Positions 8,297-16,810 of a DNA stretch of 64,000 nt are shown piece after piece. The DNA is from Novipirellula sp052161655 (GTDB lineage Bacteria; Planctomycetota; Planctomycetia; Pirellulales; Pirellulaceae): positions 2,542,001 through 2,606,000 of the forward strand of contig NZ_CP197418.1 of NCBI RefSeq assembly GCF_052161655.1. The letters run 5' to 3'. A program made the translations under genes and the position numbers. Within the stretch, counting starts at the first letter, position 1; every line of letters starts with the position of its first letter. The notes below the pieces were generated by a model that saw nothing but the letters and a program-made list of their open reading frames with translations, had not been told where the DNA came from and made no database searches.

Positions 8297-10201
8297 ATGA
8301 CGGCCTCTCCGACCACCTTAAAAAACGTCTCTACCGTTTCCGGCATCACCGTTCGTCTTGCAGGCGACTCCGGCGACGGGATGCAGCTACTCGGCACCCA
8401 GTTGACCAACACCAGTGCGTTGGCGGGGAATGACGTGGCCACCTTCCCCGATTTCCCGGCGGAAATCCGCGCTCCGCGAGGAACACGTGCCGGGGTTAGC
8501 GGTTTCCAAGTCCGCTTTGCCAGCGAAGAAATCTTCACGCCAGGCGATTACCTCGATGCTCTCGTGGTCATGAATCCGGCTGCGATGGTCACTAATTTAG
8601 GTGATTTGCGCAAAGGCGGCATTCTGATCGCAAACGAAGACGGCTTCAACGAGAAGGAATTCAAGCTCGCCAAAGTTGAATCCAACCCGTTGGACGCTAG
8701 TGTGATTGAAGAGGTCTATCGTGTGATCAAGGTGCCGATGACCGCACTGACACGCGAGGCCGTTGCGGCTCATGGTTTGGGCCAAAAGATCGCGGACCGC
8801 TGCAAGAACTTTTTTGCCATGGGGCTGGTTTACTGGCTATTTGGACGTTCGCTCGACCCTACGCTGCGTTTCATTGAAGACAAATTCGGCAAAAAGCCCG
8901 ATATCGCGGCGGCAAACGTTTCTGCCTTGCGAGCCGGTTGGGCTTACGGTGAAACAACCGAGGCGTTCGGCGAAAGCTATCAAGTTGAGGCTGCAGAGCT
9001 CGAAAAAGGCACCTATCGCAACATGATGGGCAATCAAGCACTCGCTTGGGGGTTGGTCGCTGCATCGAAGCTAAGTGGCAAGGACATGTTCTACGGAACG
9101 TATCCAATCACGCCTGCGAGTGACATCTTGCACGAAGTGACACGCTTCAAGAACTTCGGCGTGCGGACATTCCAAGCCGAAGACGAGATCGCAGCGGTCT
9201 GTGCCACGATCGGAGCCGCGTTTGGTGGAACGATGGCGGTCACCGCGAGCAGCGGTCCCGGTATCGCGCTGAAAGCCGAAGCGATGGGCCTTGGAATGAT
9301 GCTCGAATTGCCCATGATCGTGATCAACGTTCAACGCGGTGGACCGAGCACGGGGCTGCCCACGAAGACCGAGCAAAGCGATTTACTGCAATGCATGTTT
9401 GGCCGTAATGGCGAGTCACCGCTGCCGATTCTGGCACCGCGTTCGCCTGGCGATTGCTTTGACGTTGCGGTCGAAGCGTGGCGAATTGCGACCGAGTGCA
9501 TGTGCCCCGTTGTGATCCTGTCGGACGGTTACATTGCCAATGGCAGCGAGCCGTGGAAGATTCCGGATATTGCGAAGTTGCCAAAAATTGTCATCACGCA
9601 TCCCGAGAAATCCGATTCGGACGAGCCGTTCATGCCGTATGCTCGTGACGAGAACTTGGCTCGTCCGTGGGCGATTCCCGGAACTGAGGGGCTGATGCAC
9701 CGCCTCGGTGGGCTCGAAAAAGAAGATGGAACCGGGAATGTCAGCTACGATCCTGTAAACCATCAACACATGACCGACACGCGAGCGGCGAAGGTCAATC
9801 GGATCGCCGAGCGAATTCCCGACCAAGAGGTCTACGGGGAAACCAGTGGCGACGTATTGGTGATCTCGTGGGGCGGAACGTACGGTTCGTGTCACACGGC
9901 GGTTCGCACTTGCCGCAACGCAGGCCACTCAGTCAGCCACGCACATTTGCGTTACTTGAATCCAATGCCCAAGAACTTGGGTGAGTTGATGAAGGGATTC
10001 AATAAGGTCGTCGTGCCGGAGCTGAACACAGGACAGTTGCGAATGCTGCTGCGAGCGAAGTATTTGGTTGATTGCATCGGCGTCAATAAAGTCCAAGGAA
10101 AGCCGTTTGCAGTTAGCGAGTTGGTCGAAGCGATTGAAGAGCATGTTTCGACTGCGAAAGGTGGCAAATCCAAAGCGGACGTGCGAAGCAAGGCGGGTTA
10201 A
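8297..10201 (+). CDS. korA: 2-oxoacid:ferredoxin oxidoreductase, alpha subunit (gamma-alpha fusion), KorA-like
   Basis: 634 residues. Residues about 15-200 are the gamma domain (IRLAGDSGDGMQLLG; FPDFPAEIRAPRGTRAGVSG). The rest is the alpha pyrimidine-binding and transketolase C-like region: YPITPASDILHEVTRFKN, AEDEIAAVCATIGAAFGG, ASSGPGIALKAEAMGLGM, QRGGPSTGLPTKTEQSDL. The fused layout is that of bacterial 2-oxoglutarate:ferredoxin oxidoreductases, which make succinyl-CoA from 2-oxoglutarate and reduce ferredoxin; substrate choice is inferred from family. ATG at 8297. The beta subunit starts 67 bp later, so the two form one operon. Confidence 0.92.
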   Translation: MTASPTTLKNVSTVSGITVRLAGDSGDGMQLLGTQLTNTSALAGNDVATFPDFPAEIRAPRGTRAGVSGFQVRFASEEIFTPGDYLDALVVMNPAAMVTNLGDLRKGGILIANEDGFNEKEFKLAKVESNPLDASVIEEVYRVIKVPMTALTREAVAAHGLGQKIADRCKNFFAMGLVYWLFGRSLDPTLRFIEDKFGKKPDIAAANVSALRAGWAYGETTEAFGESYQVEAAELEKGTYRNMMGNQALAWGLVAASKLSGKDMFYGTYPITPASDILHEVTRFKNFGVRTFQAEDEIAAVCATIGAAFGGTMAVTASSGPGIALKAEAMGLGMMLELPMIVINVQRGGPSTGLPTKTEQSDLLQCMFGRNGESPLPILAPRSPGDCFDVAVEAWRIATECMCPVVILSDGYIANGSEPWKIPDIAKLPKIVITHPEKSDSDEPFMPYARDENLARPWAIPGTEGLMHRLGGLEKEDGTGNVSYDPVNHQHMTDTRAAKVNRIAERIPDQEVYGETSGDVLVISWGGTYGSCHTAVRTCRNAGHSVSHAHLRYLNPMPKNLGELMKGFNKVVVPELNTGQLRMLLRAKYLVDCIGVNKVQGKPFAVSELVEAIEEHVSTAKGGKSKADVRSKAG

Positions 10202-10268
10202 CGGGAATTACCTTCTCGCTGATCCCACTGTTTCACACATCAAAACACTCAATTCAAATCGTTGTCAA

Positions 10269-11279
10269 ATGAACCTTCCTGTTTTAAAAGCTACCGACTT
10301 TGCTTCGGACCAAGATGTTCGCTGGTGCCCTGGATGTGGTGACTATTCGATCTTGGCTCAGATGAAAAAGGTGCTCCCCGAGTTGGGCGTGCCACGTGAA
10401 AAGACTGTATTCATCAGCGGTATCGGCTGCAGTAGCCGATTTCCGTATTACATGAACACGTACGGAATGCACAGCATCCACGGTCGTGCCCCCACGTTTG
10501 CGACGGGGCTGAAATCAACGCGACCTGACTTGATGGTGTGGGTTATCACCGGCGACGGAGATGCGTTGTCGATCGGTGGCAACCACTTTATTCATTGCCT
10601 GCGTCGTAACCTCGACATCAACATTGTGCTGTTCAATAACCGAATTTATGGTTTGACCAAGGGCCAATACAGCCCGACCAGCACCGAGGGCCAGATCACC
10701 AAGAGCACTCCGATGGGCTCGATTGACCATCCGCTGCATCCGTTGTCCGTCGCGTTGGCGGCTGAGGCAACCTTTGTTGCGCGAAGTATCGATGCTCACG
10801 TCAAACACCTTGGCGAGACGCTAAAGCGTGCTGCCCAGCACAAGGGAACTTCGCTTGTCGAGGTTTACCAGAACTGCAACGTGTTCAATGACGGCGCGAT
10901 GGCGTACGCCCAGGAAAAAAAGCAGCGAGTCGAAAACGTGGTCGAACTCGAACACGGCAAGCCGCTGATCTTCGGTGCCAACAGTGACAAGGCAGTGCGG
11001 TTAGTCGGCAATCATCTTGAAGTCGTGAACGTGGCCGATGTGCCAGCGGACGACTTGCTGATTCATGACGAAAAGGAAATGAATCCTTCGATCCAAATGA
11101 TGCTAGCTCGGATGCGTTACCCTGAGATGCCTGAACCGATCGGCGTGCTGCGAGCCGTCGAAGGGATCGCGACTTACAACGATCAGATCAATGACCAGGT
11201 GACTCTCGCCAAGCAGAAAAAGGGCGAGGGAGACTTACAGGCCCTCTTCAATTCGGGCGATACCTGGGAAGTCGCTTAA
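10269..11279 (+). CDS. korB: 2-oxoacid:ferredoxin oxidoreductase, beta subunit, KorB-like
   Basis: 336 residues from ATG 10269; the frame upstream overlaps korA and is not used. It carries the thiamine-pyrophosphate half of the enzyme. RWCPGCGDYSILAQMKKVL holds the first cluster cysteines (C20, C23). GIGCSSRFPYYMNTYGMHSI and the TPP-binding run TGDGDALSIGGNHFIHCLRR...LFNNRIYGLTKGQYSPTS follow. A later cysteine (QNCNVFNDGA) fits a [4Fe-4S] ligand set. No separate ferredoxin-like delta subunit is present, as expected for the two-subunit type. Confidence 0.93.
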   Translation: MNLPVLKATDFASDQDVRWCPGCGDYSILAQMKKVLPELGVPREKTVFISGIGCSSRFPYYMNTYGMHSIHGRAPTFATGLKSTRPDLMVWVITGDGDALSIGGNHFIHCLRRNLDINIVLFNNRIYGLTKGQYSPTSTEGQITKSTPMGSIDHPLHPLSVALAAEATFVARSIDAHVKHLGETLKRAAQHKGTSLVEVYQNCNVFNDGAMAYAQEKKQRVENVVELEHGKPLIFGANSDKAVRLVGNHLEVVNVADVPADDLLIHDEKEMNPSIQMMLARMRYPEMPEPIGVLRAVEGIATYNDQINDQVTLAKQKKGEGDLQALFNSGDTWEVA

Positions 11280-11345
11280 GGCTGTGGAGGCGGTTCTGCC
11301 ACAGCTCTCTCTCTATCCGTTGCAACTCTTAATTTGGAATTTGAT

Positions 11346-12287
11346 ATGCCCCGCGGAAAAACTTATTCGGACGTCTCCAAGGCCATCGGTGATACCCCGA
11401 TGATCCAGATCAATCGCCTGGTTCCTGCGGGTGGAGCGACCGTGTTCGCGAAATGCGAGTTTTTTCAGCCGCTTAATAGCGTGAAAGACCGTATCGGCGT
11501 GGCGATGATCGAAGCGGGAGAACGCGACGGCAAGATCAACAAAGATACGCACATCATCGAACCGACCAGTGGAAACACTGGGATCGCCTTGGCGTTCGTT
11601 TGTGCAGCCAAAGGCTACAAGTTGACACTGACCATGCCCGAATCGATGTCTGTCGAGCGTCGAGCGCTGCTTCGTGCGATGGGCGCCACATTGGTCCTGA
11701 CTCCTGCCGCCGAAGGCATGAAAGGGGCGATCAACAAGGCAAGTGAATTGGTCAGCGAAGGTAGCAACGCCTACATGCCACAGCAGTTTGAAAATCCTGC
11801 GAACCCTGCGATTCACGAAGCCACCACCGGCCCCGAGATTTGGGCAGACAGCGGCCAGAACATTGACGTTCTTGTTGCGGGCGTTGGCACCGGCGGAACG
11901 ATCACGGGAGCAGCACGCTACCTAAAAAAACAGAACCCGAACTTCAAAGCAATCGCCGTCGAGCCGATTCATTCGGCCGTGATCAGCGGTGCTGACCCTG
12001 GAAAACACCGCATTCAAGGGATCGGCGCTGGCTTTATCCCCAAAAACCTCGACACCTCGATTGTCGACGACATTGTAAAGGTCGATGACGAAGACGCGTT
12101 CGAGTGGGGCCGTCGACTAGCCAAAGAAGAAGGAATCGTGGCAGGGATCAGCAGCGGCGCGAACATGTGGGCTGCGGCTCAAGTCGCCGCGCGTCCCGAA
12201 ATGAAGGGCAAGCGGATCGTCACAATCATGTGCAGCCTGGGCGAACGCTACCTTAGCACGCCACTGTTCGGCGACCTTGGAATGTAG
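11346..12287 (+). CDS. cysK: Cysteine synthase A (O-acetylserine sulfhydrylase)
   Basis: 313 residues; a PLP enzyme that makes cysteine from O-acetylserine and sulfide. KCEFFQPLNSVKDRIGVAMI contains the Schiff-base lysine. EPTSGNTGIALAFVCAAKGY binds substrate, and VAGVGTGGTITGAARYL is the phosphate cradle. ISSGANMWAAAQVAARPE follows near the end. I use ATG 11346; a TTG four codons upstream is also in frame. The gap to korB is 66 bp, so the three genes may be cotranscribed. Confidence 0.96.
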   Translation: MPRGKTYSDVSKAIGDTPMIQINRLVPAGGATVFAKCEFFQPLNSVKDRIGVAMIEAGERDGKINKDTHIIEPTSGNTGIALAFVCAAKGYKLTLTMPESMSVERRALLRAMGATLVLTPAAEGMKGAINKASELVSEGSNAYMPQQFENPANPAIHEATTGPEIWADSGQNIDVLVAGVGTGGTITGAARYLKKQNPNFKAIAVEPIHSAVISGADPGKHRIQGIGAGFIPKNLDTSIVDDIVKVDDEDAFEWGRRLAKEEGIVAGISSGANMWAAAQVAARPEMKGKRIVTIMCSLGERYLSTPLFGDLGM

Positions 12288-12312
12288 TTCCGCAGGGCTC
12301 TGCTGCTATTCT

Positions 12313-12534
12313 TAGTCGCGATAGCGACGGCAGGCGATAGCCCCGGACGTCAGTCCGGGGACGACGTCGCCCCCACGCAACCAAGTCGCGAAGCGACGAC
12401 AGGTGTCGATCCCGGTGATTCATTCGCGTGTACGTCCGCGGTTCCTGTCGTCGCGTTGCGACTCGCGTTCGCTTTGTTTTCCAAAACCCCGGACTGGCGT
12501 CCGGGGCTATTAGATGTCGTCACTTCGTGACTAA
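12313..12534. repeat. Large imperfect palindrome after cysK
   Basis: Nested arms: AGTCGCGATAGCGACGGCAGG near 12313 against CCTGTCGTCGCGTTGCGACT near 12446, and GATAGCCCCGGACGTCAGTC near 12336 against its near-complement near 12486-12511. The inner arm itself holds a small hairpin (CCCCGGAC..GTCCGGGG). It may help end cysK transcription, but there is no T tract. A 79-codon minus-strand frame here reads only the palindrome. Confidence 0.7.
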
Positions 12535-12693
12535 CCATTCGCGAAAAGCTGGAACAAAATGGACGGTCGAAACGTTTTGTCAATAACAATTCTTAGCAGA
12601 TCAGACTAGCGACGTCGGCTCACGTTAGTGCCAATACTGATGGCGCTGCTATCTGCACCGCAGCTCTATCTCGGTCGCAAAAATACGCCAGCG

Positions 12694-12771
12694 CAAAAAA
12701 GAGGGCCCAGGTCTTTGCCCCCCGTTGCGACGAATCACGTTGGATCGCCACTGAGCTAAAGACCTAGGCCC
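12694..12771 (-). terminator. Strong stem-loop with T run (terminator)
   Basis: On the minus strand, GGGCCTAGGTCTTT (12758-12771) pairs over 14 positions with AAAGACCTGGGCCC (12703-12716), one pair being G-U, and is followed by TCTTTTTT (12695-12702). The 41-nt loop is long for a plain terminator. It lies about 140 bp beyond the stop of the minus-strand gene at 12909, which it could terminate. Confidence 0.65.
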
Positions 12772-12832
12772 GAATGCGGTACCAGAATGCCAATCAGCGG
12801 TTTGCCCCACACGAATGGTGTGCCGATTTGCC
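12694..12832 (-). ncRNA. Candidate structured small RNA ending in the 12694-12771 stem-loop
   Basis: The region upstream of the terminator stem on the minus strand has a hairpin (CACAC-CATTC-GTGTG near 12801-12815), paired-looking GCCAATCAGCGG-type segments, and an AT-rich box (TCTTATTAG near 12837-12845). The terminator loop has a GCGA/TCGC sub-stem. The stem start GGTCTTTAGCTCAGTGG looks like a tRNA acceptor plus D arm, but no anticodon or T arm can be built. It may be only a long 3' UTR of the upstream gene. Confidence 0.25.
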
Positions 12833-12908
12833 CTCTAATAAGATTTCCTATCGGAATTATTTTGCTGGGCGGTTGACTCCGATTGCAAAAAAAATTCGCG
12901 ACTTTTAG

Positions 12909-13496
12909 TTACATCGCTGCGCAACAAGCCATCAGCGATTGCCATTCTTTCCACTGCACGTCTTGGCATTTCGCGTATTCGTCTTCCGCACCTCGTGTGG
13001 CGTTGGCACAGGCGTCGACAAAGTCCTCGCCGCTGCGGTAGTCGCTGCCGCAGATTTCGGCAAGCTGTGTGATCACTGGATGCTTGCCAACACGACGAAA
13101 CCAGTATTTCGCATTACTGAAATCGCCTTCGCGTCGATGCATGATTCCATGCCAGAAACTACCCTCTTTTTCGTCAATATCCTGGCTAATTCGATGACTG
13201 CGGTCCAAATCGCCCGCCAACAGCCAAAGACCGCTGGTGCATAATTGGGTGCCGAGCGGCGTTTCCGCGTTAATGCACTTGTCGATGTCGGCTTTGCGGA
13301 GCAAGGATTCGAGGGCTGCCGCCCCTTCCCCCCTGCTGCGGGATCCATCAGCCAAGTCAGGCAACGGCGCGTTTTGAATCGCCTCGGTTAGATCGCTAGA
13401 GAAATTTGAGAAAGCTTTCACGCAAAAAGAGTCCAAGTTTGGCAAAACGTCGACCTCGGTTTCGTTCAAATTGAATTGGATTTTGGGGATGAACAA
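12909..13496 (-). CDS. Conserved hypothetical protein (WHGIMHRREGDFSNAKYWF motif)
   Basis: 195 residues. The only usable starts are non-ATG; TTG at 13496 follows an in-frame stop and gives MFIPKIQFNLNETEVD. Central residues 115-140 carry WHGIMHRREGDFSNAKYWF followed by RRVGKHP. I recognise this motif from uncharacterised planctomycete and verrucomicrobial proteins, where a W-H-x-H-R-R-E cluster could be catalytic or metal-binding; no function is known. Many cysteines lie near the C-terminus (SLMACCAAM). No signal peptide. Divergent from the S1-domain gene. Confidence 0.7.
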   Translation of the reverse strand: MFIPKIQFNLNETEVDVLPNLDSFCVKAFSNFSSDLTEAIQNAPLPDLADGSRSRGEGAAALESLLRKADIDKCINAETPLGTQLCTSGLWLLAGDLDRSHRISQDIDEKEGSFWHGIMHRREGDFSNAKYWFRRVGKHPVITQLAEICGSDYRSGEDFVDACANATRGAEDEYAKCQDVQWKEWQSLMACCAAM

Positions 13497-13624
13497 TCCC
13501 CAGCAAGGCTACCGGGCCGCCGTCTGGATTGCTAGACTGCGACACGGCGATGACGGCAACTTATTACAATGGCCTTCATCGTAAATTCCCTCTTCGCTTC
13601 GCTCCTGCCCCCTGCAGAGACCTG

Positions 13625-15337
13625 ATGACTAACGGCGACAATCCGACTTCCGACCTTCCTGTTTCTGACGCATCCGCTGCATCGTCCCCCGAAGGGGCCG
13701 ATCCCAAGCCCGCAACACCGGAGGCTGCCGCATCGGCAAGCCCCACCGAGCCTGCTGCGGGTTCGGCCGACACAACCGCTGAAAAGGCATCGGCCGAGGC
13801 TCCCGCCAGCAATCCAGAAACGCCAGCGACTCCCGCATCCCCCGCTGCAGCTCCTTTGGCCACAAATCCATCGGCTGGGGCAGTTCGTGGTGCAGGTCCA
13901 CTGGCGTCACGTGGCCTTGGTGTAGCCAAGCCAGCCTCGCCATCGGTGTCGCCCGAGAAGCTTGCGGCTGCAACGGCCGCCGCTGCGAAGAAACCGAAAA
14001 AGAAACCCAAAGATCGCACACCACGATTGCCTGGCGATGACCTGTCAAAACCAGCCGCATCATCTGCCCCCGCAGCGGCCAAGAAAGTCGCTGTCCCCAA
14101 TCGTCGCGACTCGCTGTCGGCGGACCTGCAAGCCGAACTCGACGCCGAACTCGGTTTGGCTGATGTCGAAGCAATCTTAGGCGGCAACGCCGGCATGCCC
14201 GACCGCAAGGCGCCTCTCGAGGAAGGGGCTCGTGTTCACGGCCGCGTACTAAAGATCCATGAAGATACCGTCTTCGTCGCCCTTGGCGGCCCTGATGAAG
14301 GTGTGGTGCCGTTTGAGCAATTTACTGGCGAAGAACCCAAGCCAAATGACAATATCGAAGTCATCGTGCGAGGCTTCAATCGCGAAGATGGCTTGTACGT
14401 TCTGACGCTGCCAGGAGCAGCGGTCGAAGTCAATGACTGGGAAGATATTGCCGAAGGCACAGTGGTCGAAGCCGTCGTGACTGGCCACAACACCGGCGGA
14501 CTGGAGTGCAAAGTCGGCAGCATGCGGGCCTTTATGCCGATCAGCCAAGTCACAGAATTCCGCGTCGAAGACCTCTCTGAATTCGTCGACCAAAAACTCG
14601 TTTGCATCGTCACGGAATCGAACGAGAGCCGTGGCAACCTTGTACTTAGCCGCCGAGCGGTACTTGAACGTGAACGAGAAGAAAAACGCAAAGAGCAGCT
14701 CGAGAAAATCGAAGTCGGCGATACCATGGAAGGCATCGTTCGCAACGTCAAAGATTTTGGTGCGTTCGTCGACCTTGGTGGACTCGAAGGTCTGATCCAT
14801 GTCAGCAAGCTAAGCTGGGAACGGATCAAACATCCAAGCGAAGTGATCCAAGAGGGCCAGATGGTGAAGGTCACCATCGACAAAATCGACAAAGAATCGG
14901 GAAAGATCGGCCTGTCCTATCGCGATTTGCTTGAAAACCCATGGGACACCGCCGAAGCGTCCTTCGCGGTCGGCACCATCCACAAGGGAACCGTGACACG
15001 AACCGCACCCTTCGGCTGCTTTGTCCGCCTGACCGCAGGCGTCGAAGGATTGGTTCACATCAGCGAACTGGCGCACCACCGCGTCTCGAAGGTCGATGCC
15101 TTTGTTAGCGAAGGTCAAGAAGTCGAAGTCAAGATCCTGAGCTTTGACCGCGATTCACAAAAGGTCGGCCTTTCGATTAAAGCAGCCCAAGCCGTGGCGG
15201 CCGATGCCGATGCCAAACCGGATGCAGAAGAGGACGAGCCTCAACGTGAAGTCGCAATCAAGCCGACTCACCAAGGCCCTCTTCGTGGCGGTAACAATAC
15301 CGACACCGGCGGCGAGCGATTTGGTTTGCGTTGGTAG
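13625..15337 (+). CDS. S1-domain RNA-binding protein (four S1 domains, ribosomal S1-like)
   Basis: 570 residues from ATG 13625; the frame continues upstream to 13529 without convincing sequence. Residues 1-195 are a disordered Ala/Pro/Ser/Lys-rich extension. Four S1 OB-folds follow at about 198-265 (GARVHGRVLKIHEDTVFVAL), 275-345 (EAVVTGHNTGGLECKVGSM), 364-435 (GDTMEGIVRNVKDFGAFVDL) and 447-520 (GTIHKGTVTRTAPFGCFVRL). The third and fourth repeats are the most canonical. It probably acts as the ribosomal S1 equivalent or in RNA decay. A clear terminator follows 31 bp after the stop. Confidence 0.88.
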   Translation: MTNGDNPTSDLPVSDASAASSPEGADPKPATPEAAASASPTEPAAGSADTTAEKASAEAPASNPETPATPASPAAAPLATNPSAGAVRGAGPLASRGLGVAKPASPSVSPEKLAAATAAAAKKPKKKPKDRTPRLPGDDLSKPAASSAPAAAKKVAVPNRRDSLSADLQAELDAELGLADVEAILGGNAGMPDRKAPLEEGARVHGRVLKIHEDTVFVALGGPDEGVVPFEQFTGEEPKPNDNIEVIVRGFNREDGLYVLTLPGAAVEVNDWEDIAEGTVVEAVVTGHNTGGLECKVGSMRAFMPISQVTEFRVEDLSEFVDQKLVCIVTESNESRGNLVLSRRAVLEREREEKRKEQLEKIEVGDTMEGIVRNVKDFGAFVDLGGLEGLIHVSKLSWERIKHPSEVIQEGQMVKVTIDKIDKESGKIGLSYRDLLENPWDTAEASFAVGTIHKGTVTRTAPFGCFVRLTAGVEGLVHISELAHHRVSKVDAFVSEGQEVEVKILSFDRDSQKVGLSIKAAQAVAADADAKPDAEEDEPQREVAIKPTHQGPLRGGNNTDTGGERFGLRW

Positions 15338-15368
15338 TGACTAGCAGCTCAGCCGAATGATTTAAGCA

Positions 15369-15402
15369 ATGCGACGGACTTCTTCAGTCCGTCGCATTTT
15401 TT
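15369..15402 (+). terminator. Intrinsic terminator after the S1-domain gene
   Basis: A perfect 12-bp stem ATGCGACGGACT / AGTCCGTCGCAT with a TCTTC loop is followed by TTTTTGTT. It sits 31 bp beyond the stop codon on the same strand. Confidence 0.92.
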
Positions 15403-15518
15403 GTTGATGCCATTGCAATACTTCGCCGATCGGATCAACCTAAAAAAGCATTGCTCGGCCCGTCACTCAATGTGACGCCAACTAAGCAGATCAATATAAG
15501 CCATTCCATATAATGATC

Positions 15519-15590
15519 TGAGCCGACGGCGCTAGCCGCGGGCATGTTTCCTGCAATATTGACGGGCCCGCGGCTAGCGCCGTCGGCTCA
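15519..15590. repeat. Perfect 24-bp inverted repeat
   Basis: Arms at 15519-15542 and 15567-15590 are exact reverse complements (core GCCGACGGCGCTAGCCGCGG) separated by 24 bp. It lies between the convergent S1-domain gene and the methyltransferase gene. The GCTAG core recalls the element at 1881-2009. Confidence 0.85.
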
Positions 15591-15632
15591 CAAAAGCATC
15601 GACGTTTCACCGGTATATACCGAACGACCTTC

Positions 15633-16679
15633 CTACTTCACGACGCCTTCGATCACGCCGCAGTGCACTAACGTCGGAACCTTGGCCTTCGTCGTCAGCC
15701 CCGCTTCGGTCATCCAAGACCGATATTCCGCTTCGCTATACGCACGGCCTTCGGTCAACGAGAACAAGGCTGCGGAATATAGGGCGATTGGCAACGGCCC
15801 ATCGTGCGAATCATTTAAAAACACATCGTGAATGAACAATCGGCCGCCAGGCTTCAACGTACGAATGCAGCGATTGATTAACTCCTTGCACTCGGGGATG
15901 TCCCAGTCGTGCAAAATGTTTGATAACAGCACCGCATCGACGTTTTGTGGCAAGGGATCCGTAAACATGTTCCCCGGATGCAGCTCAACTCGGTCGCTCA
16001 CGCCGTACGTTTCGGCGAACTCTTTAGCGACTTTCAGCACGTCGGGCCGATCAAAAACGACGGCTCGCAGCTGAGGATGCTTTTGCAGCAAGGCATAGCT
16101 ATAGATGCCGGTGCCGCCGCCCAGATCCAAAATTGTTTTGGCGTCGTCGATCGGCAGAACCGCGGCAAGCGCTGGAGCCACATTTTTGGCCCGCCCGGCA
16201 AGTGCCAAGGTGAAGTGCCGCGCCGATGCTTCTGCATCCATCGCGGACTTTGCTCCATCGCGATAGATAAACGCCGTTCCCGAATCGTCGTCGGACCCCA
16301 GCGGTTTGTTGTTTTTCAAAAGGTGAACCATCGACATCACCCCGGGGCCTTGAGCAGCAAGTGACAAATAGTCGCCACAATCCAGGCGTGCTCCAGGGAC
16401 GAGGTGCTCGGACGCAATCGAAGTCAAATTGAGCTTTCCGTCTCGCTCTTCGAGCAACTCCATCGCACGCAATGCGGTTATCAGCACGTTCGTCGGCCGT
16501 GGTTGAAGCCCAAGCTCCTTGCCAAGCTCGTCAATGCTCATCGGGCATTTTGCAAGACGCCCAAACAGATCGAAATGAGCAACGGCGGCAGTTAGCAGCT
16601 CGGAGCCATAACTGCCGCGAAAGAGTTCAAAGATCGGTGTGGGGTCAACAAGCGGTGGCTGAATCGCGGATTCATGCAT
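15633..16679 (-). CDS. Class I SAM-dependent O-methyltransferase (COMT/hydroxyneurosporene type)
   Basis: 348 residues from ATG 16679. The N-terminal winged-helix dimerisation domain (residues about 10-95: AAVAHFDLFGRLAKCPMSID) is followed by a Rossmann methyltransferase domain. Motif I is TILDLGGGTGIYSYALLQKH near residue 180. VVFDRPDVLKVAKEF, DAVLLSNILHDWDIPECKEL and RLFIHDVFLNDSHDGPLPIA follow. This is the build of plant-like O-methyltransferases such as CrtF and CalO. The substrate is unknown; no carotenoid or polyketide genes are nearby. Confidence 0.85.
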   Translation of the reverse strand: MHESAIQPPLVDPTPIFELFRGSYGSELLTAAVAHFDLFGRLAKCPMSIDELGKELGLQPRPTNVLITALRAMELLEERDGKLNLTSIASEHLVPGARLDCGDYLSLAAQGPGVMSMVHLLKNNKPLGSDDDSGTAFIYRDGAKSAMDAEASARHFTLALAGRAKNVAPALAAVLPIDDAKTILDLGGGTGIYSYALLQKHPQLRAVVFDRPDVLKVAKEFAETYGVSDRVELHPGNMFTDPLPQNVDAVLLSNILHDWDIPECKELINRCIRTLKPGGRLFIHDVFLNDSHDGPLPIALYSAALFSLTEGRAYSEAEYRSWMTEAGLTTKAKVPTLVHCGVIEGVVK

Positions 16680-16715
16680 GAGCGGCAATCTAGCAGGAAA
16701 TGTGTGAGTGGCTTA

Positions 16716-16810
16716 GAGGGTATCCGAAAAGGGGTCTGACCCTTTGCGAGTCGTTTTTGTTGAGTTTTTTGCCTCGCCGGAGAGGGTCAGCCCCCTTTTC
16801 GGATACCCTC
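16716..16810. repeat. Palindromic 'GGGTCAGACCCCTTTTCGG' element, copy 1
   Basis: Arms of about 28 bp (gagggtatccgaaaaggggt... and its complement ending ...ttcggataccctc) flank a 38-bp centre containing GAGTCGTTTTTGTTGAGTTT. The right end touches the stop codon of the membrane-protein gene (TTA at 16811 on the plus strand). A second copy, 101 bp, is at 23218-23318. Confidence 0.85.

Noticed and set aside
12703..12771. A tRNA gene on the minus strand (acceptor-like GGTCTTT / AAAGACC and an AGCTCAGTGG D-arm sequence).
   Set aside because: Only 41 nt separate the stem arms; no anticodon stem, T arm or anticodon loop fits, and a T run follows as in a terminator.
13576..14208. A 210-residue minus-strand frame rich in Ala/Ser.
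   Set aside because: It is the reverse of the Ala/Pro-rich linker of the S1-domain gene; high GC at third positions opens such frames.
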